From Berkiella_A sp963976875 (GTDB lineage: Bacteria; Pseudomonadota; Gammaproteobacteria; Berkiellales; Berkiellaceae): 64,000 bases of DNA. The translations under genes and the position numbers were made by a program. This document shows, one piece after another, positions 9,900-18,776 of the stretch; position 1 is the first letter of the stretch; the number at the start of each line of letters is the position of its first letter. The stretch is taken from positions 62,001 to 126,000 of the forward strand of contig CAXBML010000002.1 of the NCBI GenBank assembly GCA_963976875.1, given 5' to 3'. Below the pieces are notes generated by a model. It was given only the letters and a program-made list of their open reading frames with translations, made no database searches and was not told the DNA's origin.

Positions 9900-9980
9900 T
9901 GGCATCCTAGCAAAGGCATATCTTTTTGACATGCTTTTTTCTTCATGCAGTTAAAACCTATAATAAAGAACAAGAGGCTT

Positions 9981-10517
9981 ATGAAGCGACCTGTTAATTT
10001 ATTCCTTATTGGTCCAATGGGGGCTGGTAAAAGTACTATTGGTAAGCAGCTTGCTAAAGAGCTCAAGCTGGAGTTCTGCGATGCCGATCAGGAAATTGAA
10101 ATACGCTCTGGGGCAGATATCGGTTGGATATTTGATGTTGAAGGCGAAGAAGGCTTCAGGACTCGCGAGGAGCAAGTCATTGATGATCTCAGCCAAAGGC
10201 AGAATATAGTCTTGGCAACCGGGGGTGGTGCGATACTGAGCGCAGAAAACAGAAACCGGCTCGCTGCGCGTGGAACAGTTGTGTATCTCTATACGACTGT
10301 GGAGCAACAGTTAAAGCGTACATCAAAAGACAAGCGACGCCCATTGCTGAACCAAGAAGAACAAAGTCAAGAGAACATGCTCAAAGAATTGATGGCACAC
10401 AGAGATCCTTTATATCGAGAAGTAGCGGATGTGACCATAGACACTGATGGTCGTACAGTGCGTTCAGTTGCTATCGAGGTTATTAGGGTTCTTGAGAAAG
10501 AACACCTTCTCTCATAG
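9981..10517 (+). CDS. aroK: shikimate kinase
   Basis: Phosphorylates shikimate in chorismate synthesis. From the ATG at 9981 the protein is 178 residues, opening MKRPVNLFLIGPMGAGKSTIG like E. coli AroK, with Walker A GPMGAGKST. Shikimate-binding residues are seen in CDADQEIE, GFRTREE and LATGGGAI, and the lid arginines in KDKRRPLL. A longer in-frame start at 9945 adds an unconserved basic tail and is less likely, although the AAGAGG site is only 3 bases from 9981. aroB follows after 12 bases. Confidence 0.93.
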   Translation: MKRPVNLFLIGPMGAGKSTIGKQLAKELKLEFCDADQEIEIRSGADIGWIFDVEGEEGFRTREEQVIDDLSQRQNIVLATGGGAILSAENRNRLAARGTVVYLYTTVEQQLKRTSKDKRRPLLNQEEQSQENMLKELMAHRDPLYREVADVTIDTDGRTVRSVAIEVIRVLEKEHLLS

Positions 10518-10529
10518 TGATATTGTCTT

Positions 10530-11636
10530 ATGACTTTTAAGGCGACTTCCAATAATCCCATAAAAGTTCAATCTTGTCATGGGGACTACTTAGTTACCGT
10601 ACATCCTGATGTATTTAGTCGCCCTTTTTTTCCTCGCGCTTTAGTGAAGAATAAACAAGTCTTAGTCGTGACCCATAATGAGCTAGTACAACCATATTAT
10701 ACTCAGCTTGAGAAAACATTGGTGGGCGCCAATGTAAAAGCAGTACACCTGATAGTAGTGCCGTCCGGAGACGCAAACAAGACAATAGAGCAAGCGCAAA
10801 AAATTTGGCAATTTGCTATGGAGCATCAATTGCATCGAGATGCAGTCTTCATTGCTTTAGGCGGTGGGATGGTTGGTGACTTGACCGGGTTTTCTGCTAG
10901 CTGTTACTTGCGCGGTGTGTCTTGTATTCAGTGTCCAACGACTTTATTGGCTCAAGTCGATGCAGCGGTAGGCGGGAAGACTGGCGTTAATCACTCCATG
11001 GGTAAAAATTTAATTGGAACATTTCATTCTCCTGCAGCCGTACTGATCAACCCCAATACTCTGGATACGCTATCAGATAGAGAATTTCGCTCTGGACTAG
11101 CAGAAGTTATAAAATATGGACTTGCTTTAGATGCAGAATTTTTCTCTTGGTTAGAGAGTCACGCATCAGTGTTGCAAAAAGATAAAGAAAAATGCATTCA
11201 AGCCATTTATCGTTGCTGCCATTTGAAAGCAGAAATTGTGAGTCAGGATGAATTTGAATCTAACCAAAGAATGTTGCTAAATTTTGGACATACGCTGGGG
11301 CATGCGATAGAAAGCGTTATGCAGTATCAAGACATATTGCATGGGGAAGCGGTTGCTATTGGAATGGTTTTTGCGACTTATTTGTCTTGCGAACTAAATT
11401 TGCTTACCTATAATGTATTAAGTAGACTTATTTTAATGCTAGAGTCAACTGGCTTACCAACTAGTTTGCCACGGCAAGTTTCAATCGATAAACTTTTAGA
11501 TAAAATGCAGCAAGATAAAAAGTTTACACAAAAAATGAAATGGGTATTATTGCGCTCTCCTGGTAAGGCCTTTGTTTCAGATCAAATGGCTTTAGAGCAA
11601 GTTAAAAATTATTTAGAGGTTTGGTCAAACGGTTAA
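10530..11636 (+). CDS. aroB: 3-dehydroquinate synthase
   Basis: Second step of the shikimate pathway, using NAD and a divalent metal. The 368-residue protein has the nucleotide loop ALGGGMVGDLTGF, the block VDAAVGGKTGVN, and metal ligands in RSGLAEVIKYG, NFGHTLGHAIE and HGEAVAIGM. Length and motifs are normal. It sits between aroK and damX as in E. coli and overlaps the longest possible frame of the next gene by a few bases. Confidence 0.95.
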   Translation: MTFKATSNNPIKVQSCHGDYLVTVHPDVFSRPFFPRALVKNKQVLVVTHNELVQPYYTQLEKTLVGANVKAVHLIVVPSGDANKTIEQAQKIWQFAMEHQLHRDAVFIALGGGMVGDLTGFSASCYLRGVSCIQCPTTLLAQVDAAVGGKTGVNHSMGKNLIGTFHSPAAVLINPNTLDTLSDREFRSGLAEVIKYGLALDAEFFSWLESHASVLQKDKEKCIQAIYRCCHLKAEIVSQDEFESNQRMLLNFGHTLGHAIESVMQYQDILHGEAVAIGMVFATYLSCELNLLTYNVLSRLILMLESTGLPTSLPRQVSIDKLLDKMQQDKKFTQKMKWVLLRSPGKAFVSDQMALEQVKNYLEVWSNG

Positions 11637-11653
11637 AAAGGATTTCAACTGAT

Positions 11654-13090
11654 ATGACAAATTCACAGCCTTTGTCTCAGGAGTATGAAACGTATGCGAT
11701 TTCTCCAGCTTGGCAACAACAAGCCGAGCTTTTGGCGCATCTTAGTCAGTTTAGTCAAAATGTGTTATGTGTCGTTGGACCTCCCGCTTCTGGAAAAACG
11801 CAATTTCTACAGTACTTTATAGATCAAGAGCATCCTGGATTGCGAAAGCATGTTATTTTTCAGCCACCAACAACGGTTGATGCGCTGATGAAAGTTTTGG
11901 CAGATAGCTTTGAGTTGCCATGGACTGACAAAGGTTCAAACGTTAAAAACGAAGTGGATGCATTAAGTGAAACTCAAGAGAATACTTGGGTCTTACTAGT
12001 TGATAATGCAGACACATTATCAGAAGAATGTTTATTTGCACTATTGAAACTCGTTCGCTTTGATGTAGAGCCTAGGCGTCAATTACACTTAATACTTTTA
12101 GGACAGCCTGAGCTCGAAAAAACATTGTACAGCAGGGACTGCCAAGAGGTCATACGAGGTCATTGCCATACGATGGAGCTTGCAGCGTATGGAGACGCAC
12201 AAATTGCCAATAACACCAATCAAAATAAACGTCGCAGCCAACTGCCTCTAGATGCAGACTTACTTTCTCAAGATGCAGTGGTAAATGATAAAACAGCAAA
12301 AACAATACAAACGAATAGTCAAGGAGTCACTATGTCTCAGGGGACAATGTCAAAGCGGAGTATCCAGCAGTACTTATTTCATCCTATTAGTTTTGGTGCC
12401 GTAGCTGGTATTGGACTAGGTATTGTTTATTTAATGCTCAATCCATTGGATGAAATGGAGTGGCAAAGTCCACCTACAAATGCCGCACAGCTAGCAGAAG
12501 TGACATTTCAGTCAGAATTGATGAGTCAACCGAATCCAAAAACTGAAAAATTAAAAGTTAAAATCGCTGCAAGCGGTATACCAGAAGAAGAATTAGTTAA
12601 TGAGCAAACAACAACAAGTGAAGAAATTCCATTGGCGAACTTAGTGCCTGAGCTTGGCAGTACCAAGATGCAAGATGAGCAACTTGAGATGGCACAAGCT
12701 GTACAATCAGTTCAAAAAGTGAGTGAAGCAAAAAAACAAAGTAGTCATAGTGCCACTAAAACTGCGGCAAGTAGTAGTCCCTACACCAGTGGAGAGCAGT
12801 ATTTATTAAGTACAAAAAGTTCACGTTATACTTTGCAACTCATGGGCGGAACAAGCGAAGCTGGTGTCAAACAATTTATGAAGAAAAATCAGCTTGAAGA
12901 CAAAGCTTATACATACAGAAAAGATGTGAATGGTCAGCCTTGGTATGTGGTTGTTTTAGGTGATTATCAAAGCCGACAAGAGGCCAATCAAGCTGCACAG
13001 CAATTACCTGCCACGGTAAAACAAACTGTGAAACCATGGGTCAGAAAAATAGGCAGTATTCAGTCTGAGATTAAAGCAGGACAGGTTTAG
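11654..13090 (+). CDS. damX: DamX-like cell-division protein (AAA ATPase + TM + SPOR)
   Basis: Predicted inner-membrane division protein whose periplasmic SPOR domain binds denuded septal peptidoglycan. The N-terminal third is an ExeA/DamX-type AAA ATPase with Walker A GPPASGKT and Walker B-like LLVDNADTL. A membrane segment (FGAVAGIGLGIVYLML) follows, then a Gln/Glu/Ser-rich linker and a C-terminal SPOR domain (YTLQLMGGTSE ... YVVVLGDYQSRQEA). Position directly after aroKB matches E. coli damX. The ATG at 11654 is preferred to the TTG at 11621, which lies inside aroB and has no ribosome site. Confidence 0.85.
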   Translation: MTNSQPLSQEYETYAISPAWQQQAELLAHLSQFSQNVLCVVGPPASGKTQFLQYFIDQEHPGLRKHVIFQPPTTVDALMKVLADSFELPWTDKGSNVKNEVDALSETQENTWVLLVDNADTLSEECLFALLKLVRFDVEPRRQLHLILLGQPELEKTLYSRDCQEVIRGHCHTMELAAYGDAQIANNTNQNKRRSQLPLDADLLSQDAVVNDKTAKTIQTNSQGVTMSQGTMSKRSIQQYLFHPISFGAVAGIGLGIVYLMLNPLDEMEWQSPPTNAAQLAEVTFQSELMSQPNPKTEKLKVKIAASGIPEEELVNEQTTTSEEIPLANLVPELGSTKMQDEQLEMAQAVQSVQKVSEAKKQSSHSATKTAASSSPYTSGEQYLLSTKSSRYTLQLMGGTSEAGVKQFMKKNQLEDKAYTYRKDVNGQPWYVVVLGDYQSRQEANQAAQQLPATVKQTVKPWVRKIGSIQSEIKAGQV

Positions 13091-13108
13091 CCCAAGTTCT
13101 GTTCTTGA

Positions 13109-13164
13109 ATGAGCGAAGCAAATCTTATTTTATCCCATATCTGGGAAAGCGCAGGTTTGCTTCG
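13109..13164. repeat. compound hairpin after damX, shares a motif with 24898
   Basis: Outer arms CGAAGCAAA (13114-13122) and TTTGCTTCG (13156-13164) enclose an inner hairpin TCCCA/TGGGA (13133-13146). The opening 16 bases, ATGAGCGAAGCAAATC, match 24898-24913 at 15 of 16 positions. It probably serves as a terminator for the aroKB-damX operon and looks like a dispersed intergenic repeat family. Confidence 0.5.
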
Positions 13165-13294
13165 TTGGTCGTTATTCTTTTTAGCTGAAAATTGATTATT
13201 ATGCTTAAAATTTAGTCCCTTAGCTTTTACACTTCCCCCCCTATTTAATCTCAGATACAATAGCGAGCAATTCTTCAAGCAAAAGTAGTATGTT

Positions 13295-14389
13295 ATGAGT
13301 CAAACACAAATAATTCCCGAGAAAAGTAATCTTTCTGATTCTGATAGTGTTTTTTTAAAGACACTTCGTGGGGAAGCCGTAGATAGAACGCCTGTATGGC
13401 TAATGCGTCAAGCAGGCCGATATATGCCAGAGTACAGACGTATTCGTAAGGAAGCGAACGACTTTATTAAAATGTGTGAGAATCCTCAATTGGCTTGTGA
13501 CATTACTATGCTGCCAATCAAGCAGTTTGATTTAGATGCGGCCATTATTTTTTCAGATATCTTATTAATTGGTCAGGCTATGGGTGCAGATTTGTCTTTT
13601 GTGCCAGGAAAAGGGCCGATTTTTGAGCCTGTTCGTACAAGGGCACAGGTTGATGCGCTATTAGGTGTGGAAGCGGCTGAGAAGTTAGGTTTTGTGGGGG
13701 ATGCCATAGGGCGCACAGTTGCTGAACTTGGGAATACGCCGCTGATTGGCTTTTGCGGTAGTCCGTGGACAGTGGCGACTTATATGGTTGAAGGCGGCAG
13801 TAGTAAGCAGTTTGATGTGATCAAGCAAATGGCTTGGAGCGCACCTGAGACTTTGCACGTCTTGTTGGAGAAGCTGGCTCAAGCAAGCTTAGTGTATTTA
13901 AAATCACAAGTACAAGCAGGGGCAAGTGCGCTGATGATTTTTGACACTTGGGGCGGAATTTTGCCTTTCCACGCTTTTGAAGAATTTTCCATGGGTTACA
14001 TGCAAAAAATTATTGCAGGTTTAAAATCTGATCCGGCCACACAAAATACGCCAGTGATTGTGTTTTCAAAGGGTGCGAATACCGTATTACCAGCTCTCTC
14101 AAAAATCGGAGCGGATGCTTTATCTGTTGATTGGAGTGTTAACTTAGGTTGGGCAAGACAATTTGTGCCACAAGAAATTATCTTACAAGGAAACTTAGAT
14201 CCCACATTATTACTGGGGTCACCCGAGCAGCTGCGAGCAGGTATTCAGGCGGTACTTGAATCATACGGTCCTAAGCCTGGGCATATTTTTAATTTAGGAC
14301 ACGGAATATTACCTCAAACCGATCCAGAACAAGTGAAAAGATTAGTGGCATGGGTTCGCGAGATTAGCCAGACAATTAAAAATTCATAG
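13295..14389 (+). CDS. hemE: uroporphyrinogen decarboxylase
   Basis: Decarboxylates uroporphyrinogen III to coproporphyrinogen III in haem synthesis. The 364-residue protein has the signature RQAGRYMPEYR near the N terminus, the active-site block GFCGSPWTVATYMVEG, and the C-terminal NLGHGILPQTDP. All family motifs are present. It opens with a short Ser/Asp-rich extension before the core (LKTLRGEAVDRTPVW). coaD follows after 13 bases. Haem from this pathway would feed the oxidase encoded at 53648-56460. Confidence 0.96.
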   Translation: MSQTQIIPEKSNLSDSDSVFLKTLRGEAVDRTPVWLMRQAGRYMPEYRRIRKEANDFIKMCENPQLACDITMLPIKQFDLDAAIIFSDILLIGQAMGADLSFVPGKGPIFEPVRTRAQVDALLGVEAAEKLGFVGDAIGRTVAELGNTPLIGFCGSPWTVATYMVEGGSSKQFDVIKQMAWSAPETLHVLLEKLAQASLVYLKSQVQAGASALMIFDTWGGILPFHAFEEFSMGYMQKIIAGLKSDPATQNTPVIVFSKGANTVLPALSKIGADALSVDWSVNLGWARQFVPQEIILQGNLDPTLLLGSPEQLRAGIQAVLESYGPKPGHIFNLGHGILPQTDPEQVKRLVAWVREISQTIKNS

Positions 14390-14402
14390 GATAGAAATAA
14401 TC

Positions 14403-14900
14403 ATGCAGCACGAAGCTTATACGGTTTTATTTCCTGGCACATTCGACCCCATCACCAATGGGCATATAGATTTGGTAGCACGTGCGGCAAGATTATATTC
14501 CCATGTTGTTGTGGCGGTGGCGCAAAGCCCGCGTAAAGGGCCGACTTTTGATTTGGCGACGCGAGTACAATTAGCCCAAATAGTCTTATCAAAATATGAC
14601 AATGTCAGTGTAGAAGGGTTTGACAGCTTATTGGCTGATTTTGCGCATGAAAAAAAAGCAAAGGCAGTCATCAGAGGCTTAAGAGCGGTTTCAGACTTTG
14701 AGTATGAATTTCAATTGGCAAACATGAATAAGCGTTTGGCCCCGGACTTAGAGTCTTTATTTTTAATCCCGGCTGAGCAATATTCTTTTTTGTCTTCCTC
14801 GTTGGTTAATGAGGTGGCTCGCTTGGGTGGTGATGTTTCCGCTTTTGTTCCAGAGGTTGTACAGAAAGCGTTAGCGGAGAAGTTTCAGCAAAAGAAATAA
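14403..14900 (+). CDS. coaD: phosphopantetheine adenylyltransferase
   Basis: Penultimate step of coenzyme A synthesis, converting 4'-phosphopantetheine to dephospho-CoA. The 165-residue protein has the nucleotidyltransferase motif in GTFDPITNGHID, the block AVIRGLRAVSDFEYE, and the C-terminal YSFLSSSLVNEVARLGGD typical of CoaD. A GGATAG site precedes the ATG. The earlier CoA enzyme CoaBC is encoded in this window at 18777. Confidence 0.96.
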   Translation: MQHEAYTVLFPGTFDPITNGHIDLVARAARLYSHVVVAVAQSPRKGPTFDLATRVQLAQIVLSKYDNVSVEGFDSLLADFAHEKKAKAVIRGLRAVSDFEYEFQLANMNKRLAPDLESLFLIPAEQYSFLSSSLVNEVARLGGDVSAFVPEVVQKALAEKFQQKK

Positions 14901-14930
14901 TCCTAAGTAGACCATCAACAGGAGGTTCGT

Positions 14931-16628
14931 GTGGTGCGGAATAAAAAATTTTATTTGTACTTTGTGCTCATTTTTTCTTTTTTCATTGGTATACAATCTT
15001 ATGCTGCCGTTTCAAACAGCCATTCGACAATCAATCAAAACGCGGTTGTCAGCGCTCACCCCTTAGCAACACAGGCCGGTATGGATATTTTAGCGCAAGG
15101 GGGTAATGCCTTTGATGCGGCTATTGCTATCTCAAGCATGTTAACAGTGGTAGAACCATATCATAGTGGCATGGGTGGGGGGGGATTTTGGTTATGTCGA
15201 GAGCATAACAATCAAGAAGCTTTTATTATTGACGCGCGTGAAGTTGCGCCAGGCAAGGCCTCTTCTTTGATGTACATGGATGATAAAGGTAGGGTCAATA
15301 GCCAATTATCTCAAGAGGGCGGATTGGCAGCCGCTATTCCAGGTGAAGTTGCGGCATGGGAAGCGCTATCCCAAAAAGGGCGGTTAGCTTTGTCGAAAAC
15401 ACTCGCACCAGCCATAAACATGGCCAATGAGGGATTTGCGATTGATAAAAAATTTGCTGAGTTTTTGGCTCAGAAACAAAAAATTTTACGGCGTTATCCT
15501 TCTAGTCAAAAAATATTTTTTACGCAGGGTATGCCCCTGCAAAAAGGTGATATTTTAATTCAAAAAGATTTAGCCCATTTGTTAGAAATCATTAGTGTGA
15601 AAGGCGCCAAAGGATTTTATCAGGGGGAAGTGGCCAAAAAGCTCGTTACCACAGTGAACGCGCATGGTGGTATTTGGTCTTTGGAGGACCTAGCAGATTA
15701 CCAAGTGCAGATTCGTTCGCCCATTCAAGGTGAATATGAAGGTATGAAAATTACGACAATGGGACCTCCCTCAGCGGGCGGAATCACTTTGTTAAATGCC
15801 TTAAATATATTATCAGAATATGAAATGTCCCCATTAGCAGAAACAGACCGAATTCACCTAATGGCAGAAAGTTTACGGCGATCATTTTGTGATAGAGCGC
15901 ATTATGTGGGGGATCCAGATTTTATAGATGTGCCCGTTGAAAAGTTAATTAGTGAAGAAAATGCAGAGTTTTGGCGTAAAAGCATTAATATCAATCACGC
16001 AACCCCTAGTGAGCTTTTAAGCTGTATGCCGACCCAGAACGAGTCGGAGGGAGAAACAACACATTACGTGGTAAAAGATCAATTTGGTAATATGATTTCT
16101 GCAACCACAACGGTTAATTTTCCATTTGGTTGTGGGTTAGTGGCAGAGGGCTTGGGTATCATTTTAAATAATGAGATGGATGATTTTGCGACTGGGAATA
16201 TTGGCGTAAATGGCTATGGGTTGCTCAATACAAATGTAAACGCAATTGTGCCAAATAAAAGACCTGTTTCTAGTATGACGCCGACCATTGTGGAAACAAA
16301 AGAGGGTACTGCATTACTAGGTACACCCGGTGGCAGTCGTATACCTTCTATGATGCTAATTGCCATTTTAGAAATGACAAAGAGCCATGATCCTGTTGCT
16401 TGGGTTTCGAGCCCAAGGTTCCATCATCAGTATTTACCTGATGTTTTGTCGTTTGAGCCAGATGCTTTTGATGAACCTATGCAGAAAGCGTTAAGTTTAA
16501 GAGGACATAAAGTTCAGCCTACCTCTAGGCGCTATGGCAATATGCAAGCGTTATTTTGGCCAAAATCCTCAGAAGATATTATGGTTGGAAGTGATCCACG
16601 AGGTGTGGGTAAAGGTATGGTTCATTGA
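14931..16628 (+). CDS. ggt: secreted gamma-glutamyltransferase
   Basis: Periplasmic or secreted N-terminal-nucleophile hydrolase that cleaves gamma-glutamyl bonds in glutathione and related peptides. The 565-residue precursor has a signal peptide (core about 8-25). The autoprocessing site is at GETTHYVV: cleavage before T376 would give a large and a small subunit. GTPGGSRIP and the oxyanion-type PPSAGGITLL block are also present. The start is GTG at 14931 or GTG at 14934, since AGGAGG at 14920-14925 serves either (5 or 8 bases). In host-associated bacteria such enzymes can supply glutamate and cysteine from host glutathione; that role here is inference. Confidence 0.93.
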   Translation: MVRNKKFYLYFVLIFSFFIGIQSYAAVSNSHSTINQNAVVSAHPLATQAGMDILAQGGNAFDAAIAISSMLTVVEPYHSGMGGGGFWLCREHNNQEAFIIDAREVAPGKASSLMYMDDKGRVNSQLSQEGGLAAAIPGEVAAWEALSQKGRLALSKTLAPAINMANEGFAIDKKFAEFLAQKQKILRRYPSSQKIFFTQGMPLQKGDILIQKDLAHLLEIISVKGAKGFYQGEVAKKLVTTVNAHGGIWSLEDLADYQVQIRSPIQGEYEGMKITTMGPPSAGGITLLNALNILSEYEMSPLAETDRIHLMAESLRRSFCDRAHYVGDPDFIDVPVEKLISEENAEFWRKSININHATPSELLSCMPTQNESEGETTHYVVKDQFGNMISATTTVNFPFGCGLVAEGLGIILNNEMDDFATGNIGVNGYGLLNTNVNAIVPNKRPVSSMTPTIVETKEGTALLGTPGGSRIPSMMLIAILEMTKSHDPVAWVSSPRFHHQYLPDVLSFEPDAFDEPMQKALSLRGHKVQPTSRRYGNMQALFWPKSSEDIMVGSDPRGVGKGMVH

Positions 16629-16634
16629 AGGGGT

Positions 16635-16664
16635 AGAGAGTGCGAGCAAAGTTTGGCACTCTCT
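16635..16664. terminator. hairpin between convergent ggt and 16679 gene
   Basis: Nine-base arms AGAGAGTGC (16635-16643) and GCACTCTCT (16656-16664) with a 12-base loop lie seven bases after ggt and just before the end of a convergent gene. There is no strong T-run on either side. Probable bidirectional terminator. Confidence 0.5.
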
Positions 16665-16678
16665 CATTCTCATAGAGC

Positions 16679-18022
16679 TTAGTTCTTATTTAAGTAAAAC
16701 TCACATGCGCCACCATCTTTTTTGAGGCACATTTTTAAACAGCCGTCAAAATCACAATCTTGCCAATCTTTGCTGGGTTCAAAATTATAGCCTTGTGCGG
16801 CGCCTTTCATCACGATCCATATACCTTCAATAATTTTCTCAGACGCTTGTGGTCCAATGCGATAATAGCAATCCATAAATCGACCGGAAAATAAAGTTTG
16901 ATAGTGGGCCTTCACTTCTTCATTCTGATTAAGAGGTCTAAAACTAAAATCTAACCACCATACAATATTATTTTCTTTGAAGTTCCCAGTGATCAAGCCT
17001 TTATTGACTGCTTGTGCACTTGGGCATTGAAAAAGATTAGACGCGGAAGTATCAGCTGTATTATTTTCAGTGCTTAACTCTGCTTGTGTTTCAGGTTCAG
17101 CTTTAGGTTCTGGTGTTATTATTTCAGATTTAGATTGAACTTGAGCTTCTGGGGCTTTTACTTCTGGTTTAGGTTCGACTTGAGGCTCTGGTGTTGTGAC
17201 TTCCGGTTTTGATTGAACTTGAGCTTCTGGTATTACGACTTCTGGTTTAGATTCGGCCTGAGATTCTGGCGTTGTGACCTCCGGTTTAGATTGAACTTGA
17301 GCTTCTGGGGCTTTTACTTCTGGTTTAGGTTCGACTTGAGGCTCTGGTGTTGTAACTTCCGGTTTAGATACGGCTTGAGATTCTGGCGTTGTCACTTCCA
17401 GTTTAGATTGAACTTGATGCTCTGATAATGTCGGCTCCGATTCAAGTTTGGCCTGAGATTCTGGCATTGTGATTTCAGGTTGGGATTCAATTTGAGGTTC
17501 CGGTTCTATTGAACTGGGTGGCTGTTCCGGTTTGGTTGTTTCTGGACTGGCATATTGAGCGGGATCATCATATTCGTATTGAGCTGTGTCTTGAGTTGTA
17601 TTTTCTGTTTCCAAGGCTTTTCGTTTCTGTAAGCGCTGGTTAAGCCGTTGCATAGGATGGTTGCTTTCTGCATTGGCGCTTATGGGTAGGCTGGATTGTT
17701 TTAAACATTTATCTAAATCTGCTTTATGGTGTTCACATATGACTTTTAGGGCATCATATTTAATTTCTAAAGTTTTGAACTTATCCAGATAGAATTGGCT
17801 TTGTTCTGTAGGTTTTTTTTCTTGATGCAGCGCTTCAAAGTCAGCTTGTAGTGTCTCAAACTTATTTTTTATGTTCAATAATGCTTGTTCAGCTTCACTT
17901 TGCTCTGTTGATACGGTTGAGGCCTGGGATGCAAAGTAGCTATGTTGCATATACAGTATGCCAAGCAAAGTGCAAATGACAATAATATAGGCTAGATGGA
18001 TGGTAATAGACTTTGTCGACAT
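16679..18022 (-). CDS. membrane-anchored protein with 13-residue tandem repeats, unknown function
   Basis: Not recognised as a named family. The 447-residue protein has a short cytoplasmic start, one membrane segment (about 8-25), and a predicted coiled coil (about 38-100) with three Cys. A Pro/Glu/Lys-rich stretch contains eight consecutive 13-residue repeats of the form KPEVTTPEPQVEP (residues 207-310) and less regular copies before them. The C-terminal domain (about 328-447) is Cys-rich with conserved-looking Trp residues (NNIVWWLDF, CYYRIG, CDFDGCLKMCLKK). The repeats look like a periplasm-spanning stalk presenting the C-terminal domain, by analogy with other Pro/Glu/Lys-rich spacers. Monocistronic; convergent with ggt. 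Confidence 0.8.
   Translation of the reverse strand: MSTKSITIHLAYIIVICTLLGILYMQHSYFASQASTVSTEQSEAEQALLNIKNKFETLQADFEALHQEKKPTEQSQFYLDKFKTLEIKYDALKVICEHHKADLDKCLKQSSLPISANAESNHPMQRLNQRLQKRKALETENTTQDTAQYEYDDPAQYASPETTKPEQPPSSIEPEPQIESQPEITMPESQAKLESEPTLSEHQVQSKLEVTTPESQAVSKPEVTTPEPQVEPKPEVKAPEAQVQSKPEVTTPESQAESKPEVVIPEAQVQSKPEVTTPEPQVEPKPEVKAPEAQVQSKSEIITPEPKAEPETQAELSTENNTADTSASNLFQCPSAQAVNKGLITGNFKENNIVWWLDFSFRPLNQNEEVKAHYQTLFSGRFMDCYYRIGPQASEKIIEGIWIVMKGAAQGYNFEPSKDWQDCDFDGCLKMCLKKDGGACEFYLNKN
17093..17404 (-). repeat. eight 39-base tandem repeats inside the 16679-18022 gene
   Basis: The DNA encodes eight in-frame 13-residue units (residues 207-310), each starting K(P/L/S)E. Two neighbouring units (KPEVTTPEPQVEP followed by KPEVKAPEAQVQS) recur identically two units later, showing duplication in 78-base blocks. 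Copy number is likely to vary between strains. Confidence 0.9.
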
Positions 18023-18148
18023 ACGGAAGCTCTTCTTCTATAAATGCTATGTCTTTAATTGTCGGCATTTGAATAGGAAGTATTTACTAGCTAAATATTC
18101 AGCTGAGAATAAGGTAGGGGGTAGTTGGAGCTTGTTGGGGAGTTGATA

Positions 18149-18169
18149 CTAGGGGCTGGTAGCCCCTAG
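18149..18169 (-). terminator. hairpin downstream of rpmB-rpmG
   Basis: Nine-base arms CTAGGGGCT and AGCCCCTAG with a 3-base loop lie 18 bases past the rpmG stop. GC-rich and compact, but without a clear T-run. Probable terminator of the ribosomal protein pair. Confidence 0.55.
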
Positions 18170-18187
18170 ATCAGAAAATGAAACAAA

Positions 18188-18346
18188 TTATTTCATTTTT
18201 TCTTCTATAAACTCGACGTGTTTTCTGACCACAGGGTCATAACGCTTCAAGTTAAGTTTTTCTTTGTTGCGTTTGTTCTTTTTAGTTGTGAAAAAGAACC
18301 TAGATTCTGTTGAACGCATGATGACGTTAATGCTATCTGCAGCCAT
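18188..18346 (-). CDS. rpmG: 50S ribosomal protein L33
   Basis: Small ribosomal protein of the large subunit, 52 residues: MAADSINVIMRSTESRFFFT at the N terminus, then a Lys-rich TTKKNKRNKEKLNLKRYDP and the end HVEFIEEKMK. It lacks the Cys pairs of zinc-binding L33 variants. The start is supported by TAGGAG seven bases upstream. It follows rpmB by 14 bases, the standard rpmB-rpmG pair next to coaBC in gammaproteobacteria. Confidence 0.95.
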   Translation of the reverse strand: MAADSINVIMRSTESRFFFTTKKNKRNKEKLNLKRYDPVVRKHVEFIEEKMK

Positions 18347-18360
18347 AGCCAACTCCTAAA

Positions 18361-18597
18361 TTAAAAATTTTGACCTTTTTGGCGTAAGTCTGCTAACACA
18401 GTATCTATGCCTTTTTTGTCTATCGTTCTCATGCCTTTACTAGAAACTCGAATGCGGACCCAACGGTTTTCGCTTTCGACCCAAAATCGTTTCCAGCGCA
18501 GGTTGGCTTTAAACTTACGTTTTACTTTCTTGTTACAGTGGGCAACATGATTGCCTGGAGCGGTACCGATGCCGGTTACCATGCACGCTCTTGTCAT
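18361..18597 (-). CDS. rpmB: 50S ribosomal protein L28
   Basis: Large-subunit ribosomal protein of 78 residues. It matches the family along its length: MTRACMVTGIG, KRKFKANLRWKRFWVESE, VRIRVSSKGMRTIDKKGID, then LADLRQKG. No zinc-binding Cys pairs. First gene of the rpmB-rpmG operon, divergent from coaBC, with a good promoter at 18643-18671. Confidence 0.96.
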   Translation of the reverse strand: MTRACMVTGIGTAPGNHVAHCNKKVKRKFKANLRWKRFWVESENRWVRIRVSSKGMRTIDKKGIDTVLADLRQKGQNF

Positions 18598-18642
18598 GAC
18601 TTCCCCTCAAAATAATATGATTGTTGTGCGATTGAGCCAGAC

Positions 18643-18671
18643 TTTATACCAAATTATACCAGGGCGCGCAA
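18643..18671 (-). promoter_or_regulatory. sigma-70 type promoter for rpmB-rpmG
   Basis: Read on the minus strand: -35 TTGCGC (18666-18671), 17-base spacer, -10 TATAAA (18643-18648), about 45 bases before the rpmB start. A second TATAAT sits inside the spacer. Consensus and position are good. Confidence 0.5.
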
Positions 18672-18776
18672 CACAAACTGGCCATTTCTAGTAAAAATTA
18701 GTCTTTCGATTTTATATAGAGGGAGAAGCGTGCTATCTTACTTCAAGATTATGACCGTAAGGACAACTAACAAATT

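Noticed and set aside
9926..9964. TTGACA and TATAAT as a single aroK promoter
   Set aside because: The two hexamers are 27 bases apart, too far to be one sigma-70 promoter.
17093..17404. CRISPR array or satellite DNA
   Set aside because: The repeat is in frame with period 39, has no spacers, and encodes protein.
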